DNA of 64,000 nt from Petrachloros mirabilis ULC683 (GCF_009939295.1 NZ_WVIC01000005.1:1-64000), one strand, 5' to 3'. Counted from the first letter of the stretch, positions 45,042-54,077 are shown. Numbers and translations are program-made. Notes: a model not told the origin generated them from the sequence alone.

Positions 45042-46604
45042 ATGAATTGCTCTGTGTTATTGGATCGCTCTGCTTCATCTCAATATCCCCGCATGGGGCG
45101 CTGGATAGGTCTTTTGTTGAGTGGCTTGGGTTTGGGAACCCCCTGGATGGCTGCTGTCAACCCAGTACAGGCACAAGTTGCCGGCTTTTGCCAACTCCCG
45201 AATCAAGTCCTTCTAGAAAAAGAATCGCTGCTACGGGCTGCCTCCCAAGGGGATCGAGGCGCTCAAGAGCGCTATCAAGCCCTGGTACGCCAACATGCCC
45301 AGCAGCTCGCGCAATGTCGGGCGCGAACCTGGCCCCAAACCCAAGCCATTTGGTTGCGCTTGTACGAGTGTGACCTGAATCCTGGGGTATTAGACAACAT
45401 CATGGATCGAGTTGTCAGTCGAGGGTACAACCAGGTTTATGTAGAAGTGTTTTATAACGGCCAGGTTCTGTTGCCCGCCAACGATGTTCCTAGCCTCTGG
45501 CAGCCCGTAGTGCGACGCCCTGAATTTGCCCAGCGCGATCTGCTTGCCGAAGCAATTCAAAAAGGGCGCGAACGAGGTATCAAGGTCTATGCCTGGACCT
45601 TTGCCATGAATTTTGGCTATAGCTATGGGCAACGACCCGACCGCCAAGCTGCCTTGGCTCGCAATGGCCGGGGGCAAACGAGTGCGGGTCTTGTAGACAC
45701 CAACCGCACCGATGTTGACATTGCTAAAGGGGATGTCGATCGGGTGTTCATCGACCCCTACAGCCCCCAGGCCCGCCAAGATTTCGCTCAAATGTTGCAG
45801 CGGGTTTTGCAACGGCGACCGGATGGGGTCTTGTTTGACTACATTCGCTATCCTCGCCAAACCGGTAGCGCTTCAGTGGCCACCCGCCCCACAGATTTTT
45901 GGATCTACGGGAATGGGGCACGCCAAACCTTGATTGCTCGAGCACTGAATCAAAAGGGGCGGGCAGTGATTGAGCAGTTTTTAAGTCAGGGATCTTTATC
46001 TGCGACTGATTTAGCGGCGGTGGATCGCCAGTTCCCTTCTGAAGGGGAACCACTGTGGCAGGGACGGCTGGTCGCAAGTCCGAATCCCAGCCCATTGCCC
46101 CCCGCTTCAGCTCGGATTAATCGTCTCCAAAATGATCTGTGGCTTTTGAGTGCCGCCCATGCCTATCAGGGGGTGGTAGATTTTTTGGTGGCCGGGGCAA
46201 CTCAGGTTCAGCGCCAGGGGATTCCATCCGGGGCGGCCTTTTTCCCAGATGCCAATCGTCGCATCGGTCAGGGCTTTGATTCTCGGATGCAGCCCTGGGA
46301 TCGATTTCCGCGCTCCATTGAGTGGCATCCCATGGCCTACGCAGTCTGTGGCAACACCAGTTGCATTGTTGATCAAGTTCGAGAGGTGCTGGCGAAGGCT
46401 TCTGGGGTTCGCCTCAGTCCAGTTTTAGCGGGGAATTGGGGGGGCTTTGCCTACGATCGCCCCTCTTTAGAGGCGCAAATGAACGCGATTCGACAGGCTA
46501 CCCCTCAGGTCAACTCGGTCAGCCACTTCGACTTTTCCTGGCAAGAAGCCCAATTTAGTAATGCCCGTCGGTCTTGTCGGGTCAACTTTGCCAGCTCTCG
46601 CTAG
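45042..46604 (+). CDS. Exported family 10-like glycosyl hydrolase (GHL10)
   Basis: 520 aa. N-terminal signal region (MGRWIGLLLSGLGLGTPWMA) ends near VQAQ; the ORF may begin at the ATG for MGRW rather than 45042. The TIM-barrel starts at AIWLRLYECDLNPGVL (about 104) and contains YVEVFYNGQ, KVYAWTFAMNFG, VLFDYIRYP with an acidic residue, and SHFDFSW. GHL10 proteins are envelope polysaccharide hydrolases. It is followed by a copy of a dispersed repeat directly at its stop codon. Confidence 0.88.
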   Translation: MNCSVLLDRSASSQYPRMGRWIGLLLSGLGLGTPWMAAVNPVQAQVAGFCQLPNQVLLEKESLLRAASQGDRGAQERYQALVRQHAQQLAQCRARTWPQTQAIWLRLYECDLNPGVLDNIMDRVVSRGYNQVYVEVFYNGQVLLPANDVPSLWQPVVRRPEFAQRDLLAEAIQKGRERGIKVYAWTFAMNFGYSYGQRPDRQAALARNGRGQTSAGLVDTNRTDVDIAKGDVDRVFIDPYSPQARQDFAQMLQRVLQRRPDGVLFDYIRYPRQTGSASVATRPTDFWIYGNGARQTLIARALNQKGRAVIEQFLSQGSLSATDLAAVDRQFPSEGEPLWQGRLVASPNPSPLPPASARINRLQNDLWLLSAAHAYQGVVDFLVAGATQVQRQGIPSGAAFFPDANRRIGQGFDSRMQPWDRFPRSIEWHPMAYAVCGNTSCIVDQVREVLAKASGVRLSPVLAGNWGGFAYDRPSLEAQMNAIRQATPQVNSVSHFDFSWQEAQFSNARRSCRVNFASSR

Positions 46605-46697
46605 TGATCTGTCAAGAATTGTTGTGGGAGTTGAAACCCCCAAATAATCACCCCTTCTCTATCCCAGACTCATAAATTCAAGGCTGATAAAGCATTA
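46601..46697 (+). repeat. About 97-bp dispersed repeat, copy 1
   Basis: It starts at the GHL10 stop codon and aligns with one small indel to 47497-47593. The best conserved parts are CTGTCAAGAATT and CCCCTTCTCTATCCCAGACTC, then TAAATTCAAGGCTG. It may be a terminator-associated repeat or one end of a lost element. Confidence 0.75.
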
Positions 46698-46722
46698 GAC
46701 AGATCTCCTGCGCTGGCAGGGG

Positions 46723-46881
46723 TTAATCGCCAAATAGCCAGGCGAAAACCCCTACCATGGCAACCAGCAACAGACTGCGCGGTATATTGATCCAATGTGC
46801 TAGATCAATGGGGGTCAGAAGAATCACCTGGGTGAGCCAAAGGCTCAGGACAAAGGCAACAAGAAACATGACAACTGACAT
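46723..46881 (-). CDS. Small two-helix membrane protein
   Basis: 52 aa, too short for standard ORF thresholds. ATG at 46881, stop at 46723. GAGGTGG sits 7 bp before the ATG, a good ribosome-binding site. The sequence has two hydrophobic helices (MSVVMFLVAFVLSLWL; RSLLLVAMVGVFAWLF) joined by a short polar loop. No family is recognised. It points away from the gene it follows and is probably independent. Confidence 0.6.
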   Translation of the reverse strand: MSVVMFLVAFVLSLWLTQVILLTPIDLAHWINIPRSLLLVAMVGVFAWLFGD

Positions 46882-46923
46882 CTGGCCACCTCAACAGGAC
46901 TGGAGTGATGAATACTTTGTCTT

Positions 46924-47146
46924 ATGGGTGTGATTGGGGCGGGCGCTTGCCACTCATCCTTGACATCACGGCCTATGCCGTGGGTTATGAGCTAGCCTAC
47001 CGCAACTATGGTCTTATTTGCGGCGGGCTGGGGGAGTTATGGCACCTGCCAGGGCAGCGACAGGGGTCACCGAAGGAATTTTGCCAGGAACCGATCCCCA
47101 GTTCCTCAATCCCTGGGTAGATGTCACGATTTGGAAGCTTATTTGA
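46924..47146 (+). pseudogene. Decayed Rossmann-fold (TIGR00725/LOG-like) gene with two frameshifts
   Basis: Three frames join into one protein. Frame one: MGVIGAGACHSSLT (from 46924). Frame two: AYAVGYELAYRNYGLICGGL. Frame three: GGVMAPARAATGVTEGILPG, then TDPQFLNPWVDVTI to a stop at 47146. The order matches the nucleotide-binding family with motif GVIG, AYELA, LICGGLGGVM and GILPGTDP. The second break is in a run of five G where six are expected. The C-terminus is also cut short. No function is retained. Confidence 0.7.
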
Positions 47147-47284
47147 GTGACTTAGGGTTCCGTCAGGAAAATCTTGAGGGGTCGCAGACCCCTCAAAATT
47201 TAACCCCCATCAACTTCTGGGTACTTATCGATCTTTCAAGGCAAAGTTGACAGACTACTGAGACTAGCTTTTCCGCTGAGATCG

Positions 47285-47500
47285 TTGTTCATTGAGACCA
47301 AAAATGTGAAAAAACAAACCAAAGTCCTGGGACTTATTTTATTATTTTTGTTGGGAAGCAGCTATTTCTCAGCTTTTTCAAACCTAGAAGTTCCCTTGCC
47401 CTGGCTGAAAGGATTTGCAGTGCTACTGCCAGTACAAGTAGGAGTTTTAATCTACTTTGCCTATCGTGCCTACAGCTCAAAACTACCGCCGCAACACTAG
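47285..47500 (+). CDS. Small membrane protein
   Basis: 71 aa from TTG, or about 64 aa from GTG at 47306. Two hydrophobic helices (VLGLILLFLLGSSYFSAF; GFAVLLPVQVGVLIYFAYRA) separated by a short loop, with basic ends. No family recognised. It is located between the decayed Rossmann gene and the second copy of the dispersed repeat, which begins at its stop codon. Confidence 0.55.
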   Translation: MFIETKNVKKQTKVLGLILLFLLGSSYFSAFSNLEVPLPWLKGFAVLLPVQVGVLIYFAYRAYSSKLPPQH

Positions 47501-47593
47501 TAGTCTGTCAAGAATTATTTTGTAGATTGAAAATCCCAGAAAAATAACCCCTTCTCTATCCCAGACTCCTAAATTCAAGGCTGGCAAAGCACT
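47497..47593 (+). repeat. About 97-bp dispersed repeat, copy 2
   Basis: It begins at the stop codon of the 71-aa gene, just as copy 1 (46601) begins at the GHL10 stop codon. The two copies bracket 800 bp that contain the small membrane genes and the decayed Rossmann gene. Confidence 0.75.
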
Positions 47594-47644
47594 AGGTAGC
47601 CCAAAGCTGCCGCCCTGCTCACATTCGTTGAAAGGGTCAACACC

Positions 47645-48676
47645 ATGCTCTCCAGAACCATCAGTTTCACAAGTTTTAACCTTTACAACCTGAACGAGCC
47701 CAATTTGCCCATGTATGGCAACCAAAGCGGATGGACGCCCGAGATGGTAGAGCGCAAGGTCATCTGGTCTGCGGCCATGTTGCAGCGAGCGAAGGCAGAT
47801 GTGTTTGGTTTTCAGGAATTGTGGCACATCGACACACTGGCTCGGGCTATGGATCAAGCGGGACTTGTCGAGGACTATTTAATGATTGTGCCCAAGGGTC
47901 ATAGTGGACAGGGAATTGTATGTGCCGGAGCTGTTCGACGCGACATGCTTGAGGGTGACCCCGAATGGATCGCAGACTTTCCGTCTGCTTTCCGTTTGCA
48001 AAGCAAAGGGGAGGATAGGCAGACTGCGGCTATGTTTGTTGAAATCTCGACGTTTTCGAGACCCGTTCTACATTTCCGTGTTAAGCCTCGGCGAAATCAA
48101 CCAGGGATTCATGTCTATGTATGTCATTTCAAGTCAAAGGGGCCAACCAGAGTCACCGCAGATGCCTGGTATCGAAAGCAACCAGACCTCTACAAGCCGC
48201 ATTTAGGCGCTATCGGGGCGGCGCTCTCGACTATCCGCCGCACTGCCGAGGCGTTAGCACTGCGAATGATCGTGACAGAGGCCACCAAAAACACCAACAC
48301 GCCGGTTATCGTGTTGGGTGATCTCAATGATGGGCAGGAGTCAAACACCCTCGACATCTTGACAGAGCAGCCCCGATTTTTACAGCCCCTCTCCGTTGGA
48401 GGACGGGATACGTCTTTATATTCAGCTCAAAGCCTTCAGCAACTTCGTAGCTTACGGGACGTCTATTACACCTATATCCATCAAGATATTCATGGCTCTT
48501 TAGATCATATTTTGGTGAGTGAAGAATTCTATGACAATTCGGATCAGCGGATCTGGAAATTTGACAGGCTCGATATTTTCAATGATCACTTGAACGACGA
48601 GAGTCTGAGAAAGGTGGAGGGGGCTAGCGATCACGGGTTGGTGCGGGCTCAGTTTTCGTTCCGCCCAGCACGGTGA
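47645..48676 (+). CDS. Endonuclease/exonuclease/phosphatase family protein
   Basis: 343 aa. DNase I-like fold: SFNLYNLNE (active Asn, about 10-18), FGFQELWH (metal Glu), CHFKSKGP, VLGDLND with Asp and Asn, SLDHILVSE, and the terminal ASDHGLVRAQF with the catalytic His. No signal peptide. It may act on DNA or phosphoinositide-like substrates. The gene is 29 bp upstream of the GUN4-protein frame and could be co-transcribed. Confidence 0.88.
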   Translation: MLSRTISFTSFNLYNLNEPNLPMYGNQSGWTPEMVERKVIWSAAMLQRAKADVFGFQELWHIDTLARAMDQAGLVEDYLMIVPKGHSGQGIVCAGAVRRDMLEGDPEWIADFPSAFRLQSKGEDRQTAAMFVEISTFSRPVLHFRVKPRRNQPGIHVYVCHFKSKGPTRVTADAWYRKQPDLYKPHLGAIGAALSTIRRTAEALALRMIVTEATKNTNTPVIVLGDLNDGQESNTLDILTEQPRFLQPLSVGGRDTSLYSAQSLQQLRSLRDVYYTYIHQDIHGSLDHILVSEEFYDNSDQRIWKFDRLDIFNDHLNDESLRKVEGASDHGLVRAQFSFRPAR

Positions 48677-48728
48677 GCCTGATGCACTCTATTTTCTGTC
48701 ATGTTTGGGAGAGCCGCTATATTCGCTT

Positions 48729-49817
48729 ATGCCTAAGATGTGGATTCTGAAGCAGTTGAGCTGTGCGTTGACAGTGGCTCTGATCACAACGCCGATGCGA
48801 CCCGTGACTCCCCAGACCCATTTCTACCGGGTCACTTGTCAAGCGCGGGTTTCTTTGGGTCAGGGTGTGAGTTTGACCTACCGACTCAGGGGCAGGCTGC
48901 CAGAGCGCACTGGGGCAGAAATTCCTCAAAACTCGGCTGGGGCAGCCTTAACCCTTACGGTGCAGCGGCAAGATCAAAATGGCCGGGTTCAAACTTTGCT
49001 CAATGCTTCTACGTTGAGGGATTATCAGCAGTTAGCTCCCGATGCTGACTATGCTCAATTGCCCTTTGAAGAAATGTTTCGCGCTCAGCCCCACAATGCC
49101 GATTATCTTTATGGGACACCCGCTTCGGTGCATGGACTTTACGTCAGTCTGCGCCCTATCAGCGGACAGCCCCAGCAAATGCAGATTGTCCACTACCTGC
49201 GCCTTGGCGAGTCTGTACGATCGACGGTGGGCACCTGTCAGACTGAGAATGGGGATCTTGACGCGGCTGTTGAGGAACAGTTGGCATTGTTACAAGACCG
49301 ACTCCAGGCTGGGGACTGGGGCGGTGCTGATCGAGAAACCCGGCGGCTGCTTGCACCGGAGTCGGCCTCGCTGCTACCCTTTAATCCTGGGTTGGTGCAG
49401 CCGAAGCTGATTCGTGCCATTGATCAGGTGTGGCTAACAGCCAGTAAGGGACGGTTTGGCCTCAGTGTTCAGTTGCGTCTTTGGCAGGAAGCACTGGCAG
49501 AGCATCCCAATAATCATGAGGCGGCTGTCAATGCCTTGCGCGATCGCGTTGGCTGGAAACTCGCTGCCCCCCGCGCTGAGGTTGACTTCATCAGTAGTGA
49601 CTGGCTTAATGAGTCGGAGTTGAGCTACTCCTTGCAAGCCCCAGAGGGACATCTACCCTGGGTTGGGGTGTCGGATGAAATAGTGCAAGGGGTGGCCATT
49701 CCACCACCAGGGGTACATTGTGGTAGTTGCACGGTCGATGCCATGCAGCTCCGCCACGAACGCTTCTATCTCTACATTCCCCAACTGATGTCACGGGTGG
49801 CGTTGGCCTTGGAGTGA
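48729..49817 (+). CDS. GUN4-domain protein with an N-terminal signal sequence
   Basis: 362 aa from the ATG at 48729 (an upstream TTG at 48705 or ATG at 48738 is possible). The N-terminus has a signal-like segment (ILKQLSCALTVALITTP). A beta-rich middle (about 30-160) is unrecognised. Residues about 180-310 are a GUN4 domain: LQDRLQAGDWGGADRETRRL, AIDQVWLTASKGRFGLSVQL, DRVGW, and APEGHLPWVG. GUN4 normally binds protoporphyrin and Mg-protoporphyrin in the cytoplasm or on thylakoids. Export to periplasm or lumen would be unusual. A C-terminal segment with CGSC follows. Confidence 0.85.
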   Translation: MPKMWILKQLSCALTVALITTPMRPVTPQTHFYRVTCQARVSLGQGVSLTYRLRGRLPERTGAEIPQNSAGAALTLTVQRQDQNGRVQTLLNASTLRDYQQLAPDADYAQLPFEEMFRAQPHNADYLYGTPASVHGLYVSLRPISGQPQQMQIVHYLRLGESVRSTVGTCQTENGDLDAAVEEQLALLQDRLQAGDWGGADRETRRLLAPESASLLPFNPGLVQPKLIRAIDQVWLTASKGRFGLSVQLRLWQEALAEHPNNHEAAVNALRDRVGWKLAAPRAEVDFISSDWLNESELSYSLQAPEGHLPWVGVSDEIVQGVAIPPPGVHCGSCTVDAMQLRHERFYLYIPQLMSRVALALE

Positions 49818-49958
49818 TTGGCATCTGAGACTGCGAGATCGTTGAGGTCGTTCCAGATACTAGACTTTCATCCATCACTCGTGAATTACAGCGATGGCCA
49901 TTTTGCTTAGGACATTACCTCCCCTTCCAGTTTCAAAACTGGGACAGCGCAATGGCGG

Positions 49959-50015
49959 TATAGCCATCGCTCCAAGGCTACAGATCACGTCCTAACCGTT
50001 CTAGCGATGGCTATA
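49959..50015. repeat. Inverted repeat, 13-bp arms
   Basis: TATAGCCATCGCT (49959-49971) and AGCGATGGCTATA (50003-50015) are perfect inverted arms with a 31-bp loop. It is between the convergent GUN4 and decarboxylase genes and may act as a terminator or small mobile repeat. Confidence 0.75.
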
Positions 50016-50103
50016 AACCCCCTAGGAGGCGAACAAGCCGGAAATCCCTGGGGTGACTCAAGGACTTTCCATTTCCTACCCGTAAGGTTGGGTGGAGAGG
50101 ATG

Positions 50104-51870
50104 TCAACTGCTCAGATCAACCAGTTCTGAGGTCAACGCTTGATCTGCCAGCATTGCTTTAAGTTGCGTTGGTTCAGCCGAAGCTAATTCAACGATGGCT
50201 TTCTCCTTTCCACGCCACAGCAAACGTACACTTCGGATCGAGATTTGCTTTTCATGGCATTTTTTCATCAAGGTGGCTAGGCTGCCAGCTTTATCCTCTA
50301 ACTCAACCAGTAATGCGTCACCGCTGACGGCTTGATACTCAACCTGGCTTAGAATCTGAGCGGCTTCCTCTGTATTAAAGGGACGAGACTGTCCATAGCA
50401 TCGGCCAATATCTAAGGTCTGGTTTAGGATCTGGAGGGCGCGATCGCGGTCATTGACTCTCAGCCTCAGCATTGTACCTTCCTCAACTTTTACGGCTATG
50501 AGTCCCTCAATGGATATGCCCACAGAAGCCAGTGCTGCCGAAACATCCGTGAGCAGATGCCCATCGGTGCCACCCACAATAATGATTTCTTGGGTATTGT
50601 TTTCAGCCAAGGTTTCGCAGGCAGTAAAGGGTTGAGACCGAGCAATGATTTGGGGTTGCGCTGCGCGAATATCTGCCATAAAACGATCAATGTGAGCTAC
50701 CGTCACATGAGGCATGGCAATCAAATGAGACAGTGAGCCCTGGCAGGCAATCTGCCAATTCTGGGTAACGGGTGCTGGGGGTCGGTCAAATACCACAGTA
50801 TTTGAGTAGGGATGTCTCCAGGCGTGATGATCTAGTTTATTCAGCTCTTGAATTGAGTAGTCAGCCACTTGCAGACACCGAGGAATAATATCTTTGAAGC
50901 CTCTGACCCCAATAGTTTGAAATGCATACCATAAAAACAAGGGAGTAATTGCATTCCGGGAACCACTTAGGGTTGTGTCCAAGGTGCCAATATATTCAAC
51001 ACTCTGAGCAATTCGATCTACATTTCTTTTTTTAGCGAGGACGATCCCACAAGGGATAGGAGAGCCGATCATTTTGTGACCACTAATTGAAATGCTATCG
51101 ATCCCAGATGTAAAGTTCCAAGGGGGCGGATTGTCCATAAACGGCAAAATCATACCCCCAAGCGCTGCATCAGCATGAAGGTAGTGACGGCTTAAGGCTA
51201 AATCCTTAAAGATTTCTTGAATCCCTAGAATGTCATCAACTGCACCCTTCATAGTTGTACCAATAGTGGCACAAACAATCGGAGGAATATCTCGATGAAT
51301 TCGCAGTGCCTCTCGCAAATCTTCTAAGTCCATGCAGCCATTGGGCTGACTGCGAATCATGATGCTGTGTAGGTTTAGGCATCGTAGGATCTTATCTATA
51401 GAATAATGGGCATCCTGGGAGTAATACACCATCCCTTCTGGAAACAGCTCCCGAGACAAAAACAAACCGTAATGATTTCCCTCTGTACCACCATTGGTTA
51501 CATAGCCCCAAGTCGTTCCTGCCGGTGCTTGAGCTAACTGCTGAAAAATACTGATGACCTCACACTCAAAGTCATGGGTATTAAGATGGTAATTACTGGG
51601 CAAGTATGGATCCCCTGCATTATTGAGGGGAAACTGTAAAAAGCGATAGAGGGCAGAATAATCAAACACACTACTGCACGGATACCCAAGAAAGTGCTCA
51701 GATTCTTTTTGAATCTCTTGGTATAGCTTTTCCAGTCGTTGCTCGTTTTCGGTGGAGAGCGAATATTCAGAGAGCCAGTGTGAACGCATAACGCACCTCT
51801 GAGAAAGAATAGGATTAGCCAACATAGGAGTCTCCAAAAGCGCCTCAGGAGCTGGGGTGTTGGCATGCAA
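50104..51870 (-). CDS. PLP-dependent (histidine-decarboxylase-like) decarboxylase with C-terminal ACT-like domains
   Basis: 588 aa; the start could be at an internal Met (16 or 28). Residues 35-400 are a group II PLP decarboxylase: GTTWGYVTNGGTEGN, LHADAALGGM, and the PLP Lys in SISGHKMIGSPIPCG (about 265). The best likeness is histidine decarboxylase, which would make histamine; the substrate is not proven. Residues about 425-490 and 515-575 look like two ACT or ACT-like ligand-binding modules (EIIIVGGTDGHLLTDVSAAL; DALLVELEDKAGSLATLMKK), unusual for this family. The 5' end faces the glycosyltransferase gene. Confidence 0.85.
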   Translation of the reverse strand: MHANTPAPEALLETPMLANPILSQRCVMRSHWLSEYSLSTENEQRLEKLYQEIQKESEHFLGYPCSSVFDYSALYRFLQFPLNNAGDPYLPSNYHLNTHDFECEVISIFQQLAQAPAGTTWGYVTNGGTEGNHYGLFLSRELFPEGMVYYSQDAHYSIDKILRCLNLHSIMIRSQPNGCMDLEDLREALRIHRDIPPIVCATIGTTMKGAVDDILGIQEIFKDLALSRHYLHADAALGGMILPFMDNPPPWNFTSGIDSISISGHKMIGSPIPCGIVLAKKRNVDRIAQSVEYIGTLDTTLSGSRNAITPLFLWYAFQTIGVRGFKDIIPRCLQVADYSIQELNKLDHHAWRHPYSNTVVFDRPPAPVTQNWQIACQGSLSHLIAMPHVTVAHIDRFMADIRAAQPQIIARSQPFTACETLAENNTQEIIIVGGTDGHLLTDVSAALASVGISIEGLIAVKVEEGTMLRLRVNDRDRALQILNQTLDIGRCYGQSRPFNTEEAAQILSQVEYQAVSGDALLVELEDKAGSLATLMKKCHEKQISIRSVRLLWRGKEKAIVELASAEPTQLKAMLADQALTSELVDLSS

Positions 51871-51912
51871 TCAAAAGCGTCAACTGTATGCCGAGGCTGT
51901 CTTACCTCGATC

Positions 51913-53262
51913 GTAATGGAAGTAGCATCTAACCTTCAGACTAGGCGACGATTGAAGCTGACTTTTCGATCAGTTATTGTGGGATGGGTCATAGCGTCCG
52001 ACCTGGGGCCTAGGCTCGAATTGAATATCTGGAGCCGTACCTTGCGCATCGCCTATGTCCTCAATACCTATCCCGCCCCCTCCCACAGCTTCATCCGGCG
52101 CGAAATCCGGGCGCTAGAGCGCCGGGGGATTACAGTGTACCGGATCGCCATGCGACCCCACGGTGAGCCCCTAGCCGATGCAGGTGACCGCGAGGAAGCG
52201 GCACTGACCGAATACGTGTTAGCCGCCGGAATCGGAGCATTACTGGGCGGGCTACTCTCTGGCTTGCGCCACCAACCTCTGGGCTTAATGTCGGCGCTGG
52301 GCCTGACGCTGCGACTGGGTTGGCCATCGGAGGCTGGCCTTTTTCGGCACCTGATCTACTGGCTAGAGGCAGCATATCTGACCCGGCGAGCCCGAATACT
52401 AGGGGTGGAGCGCCTGCATGCTCATTTTGGCACCAATGCTACGACGGTGGCCATGCTAGCTCAGGAAATGGGTGCCCCCCCCTTTAGCCTGACCGTCCAT
52501 GGCCCCGAGGAATTTGACAAGCCCGGGTTGATTGGCTTAACCCAAAAGCTGGAACGTGCCGATTTCGTGGTGGGGGTGTCTTCCTACGGGTGGAGTCAGC
52601 TCAGCCGATGGATTTCACCGTGCCACTGGTCGAAGCTGCATGTTGTTCACTGTGGCATTGAGCCGGAACGATTCCCCTACTTTGAACCCGTTCCTGAGAG
52701 CCGCCCGTTGCAATTGATCTGCATCGGGCGGCTGGCCGAGCAAAAGGGGCATCTAGTGCTGATCGAGGCCATGGCCGCAGTGGCACGGCGCGGGGTCGAG
52801 GCTCGTTTGGTTTTGGTCGGGGATGGCCCGTTGCGATCGCTCATTGAGCAAGCCATTGCCAAGTTTGAGCTGGGCGAGACAATCCGGCTGGCTGGCTGGC
52901 TAGACGAGGACAGTGTGCGTGCCGAGATTGCAGCGGCTCATGGGATGGTTCTGCCTTCTTTCGCTGAGGGACTGCCAGTGGTTCTGATGGAGGCCATGGT
53001 CTCGGCTCGGCCAGTGATTGCTACCTGGATTGCTGGCATTCCCGAGCTGGTGCAGCCAGGCAAGAACGGCTGGCTGGTTCCGCCGGGCGACCCCCAGGGT
53101 CTAGCCGAGGCGATCCTTGACTTGGCTGCGACTTCGCAGAAAACGCTGGTGCAAATGGGCAAAAATGCTCGCACTCAGGCGTTGAGTCGGCACAGCATCG
53201 ACACTGAGGCTGGTAAGCTAGCCCAACTCTTTGCTCAGCGTCCCCGGCCCCAGCCGGACTGA
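51913..53262 (+). CDS. Glycosyltransferase family 4 protein
   Basis: About 449 aa from the ATG at 51913. The start is uncertain: the frame opens at 51865 and the recognisable domain begins near LRIAYVLNTYPAPSHSF (about 52042). GT-B fold, retaining: N-terminal acceptor domain, C-terminal domain with LICIGRLAEQKG, LVGDGPLRS, and PSFAEGLPVVLMEAM (the E-x7-E motif). It likely adds hexoses to exopolysaccharide. The 3' end overlaps the opposite GT2 gene by 28 bp. Confidence 0.88.
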   Translation, partial: VMEVASNLQTRRRLKLTFRSVIVGWVIASDLGPRLELNIWSRTLRIAYVLNTYPAPSHSFIRREIRALERRGITVYRIAMRPHGEPLADAGDREEAALTEYVLAAGIGALLGGLLSGLRHQPLGLMSALGLTLRLGWPSEAGLFRHLIYWLEAAYLTRRARILGVERLHAHFGTNATTVAMLAQEMGAPPFSLTVHGPEEFDKPGLIGLTQKLERADFVVGVSSYGWSQLSRWISPCHWSKLHVVHCGIEPERFPYFEPVPESRPLQLICIGRLAEQKGHLVLIEAMAAVARRGVEARLVLVGDGPLRSLIEQAIAKFELGETIRLAGWLDEDSVRAEIAAAHGMVLPSFAEGLPVVLMEAMVSARPVIATWIAGIPELVQPGKNGWLVPPGDPQGLAEAILDLAATSQKTLVQMGKNARTQALSRHSIDTEAGKLAQLFAQRPRPQPD

Positions 53263-54077
53263 GTTCTCCAGCCTACCCGCACCGCTAGCGTTACTACAGC
53301 ATAGGTCAAGAAGGCTGCCGGATCAGCCACAAGCTGGCGCAAGAGCCAGCCTGTATCAGGACGAATTTTGTCGTCATTGGTAGGCAGATGCGGGAAAAGC
53401 TGGGCGACCTCGGCTACCCCCTGATCTTGTCTACGACGCACGCGAACCAGGGCGGCGAAACCCTCGACCATCGGCCACACATAAGTTGCAGGCAGGCGCA
53501 GCCGCTCGCTGGGTGCGAAACTTAACCGGACAAAGGTGTCGTCCGAGATGATCGCAGGGAACTCGCCCCAGCGCTTGCGTCCAGCAGCGTTCACCGCATA
53601 AAGGCCAAAGGCCGGACAACCTTGGACGACAAAGGGCAGTTGAGACCAGAAGCGGGCATAGGCTTGGGTCACAGTGCTGTGAGCAGGTGCCACCTGTGGT
53701 GTGCCCCCAGCTAGGCACGGGGTAGAAACTGCTAGTGCCCCAGCGATCTGCGCCATAAGCAACGGTGAGACGGTGACATCGGCATCCAGGTAGACTCGCA
53801 CCCCATAGCGTGCTGCCGCATCGCCCGTGTTCAGCGCCCCGGGCTTGCCCTGGGCCGGGGTCTCTAGCACACTCAACGTAAAGCCAGCCGCCGCCAGCGA
53901 CGTAGCATGAGTGCGGGCGCGAGCAGCGGTGTCGTCGGTGCAACCATTGGCGACCACTACAACTTCGCCCGCAGCCCCTTGTGACGCCGCTACCGCTTTC
54001 AGGCAGGCGTCGATCCAGCCCGCCTCGTTGCTGGCCGGGATAATGATCGAGAGAGCCGGGTTGGCGGACAAACTCAC
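53235..54077 (-). CDS. Glycosyltransferase family 2 protein
   Basis: 280 aa. GT-A fold: SIIIPASNEAGWIDACL (about 9-25), VVVANGCTDDT, the DxD-like YLDADVTVSP (about 94), and the acidic motif AIISDDTFVRL. A hydrophobic stretch near 250 may anchor it. Convergent with the GT4 gene, with overlapping 3' ends; both probably build an envelope polysaccharide. GC content is high, with no HIP1 sites seen in either of these two genes other than one in the GT4 gene. Confidence 0.88.
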   Translation of the reverse strand: MSLSANPALSIIIPASNEAGWIDACLKAVAASQGAAGEVVVVANGCTDDTAARARTHATSLAAAGFTLSVLETPAQGKPGALNTGDAAARYGVRVYLDADVTVSPLLMAQIAGALAVSTPCLAGGTPQVAPAHSTVTQAYARFWSQLPFVVQGCPAFGLYAVNAAGRKRWGEFPAIISDDTFVRLSFAPSERLRLPATYVWPMVEGFAALVRVRRRQDQGVAEVAQLFPHLPTNDDKIRPDTGWLLRQLVADPAAFLTYAVVTLAVRVGWRTQSGWGRGR

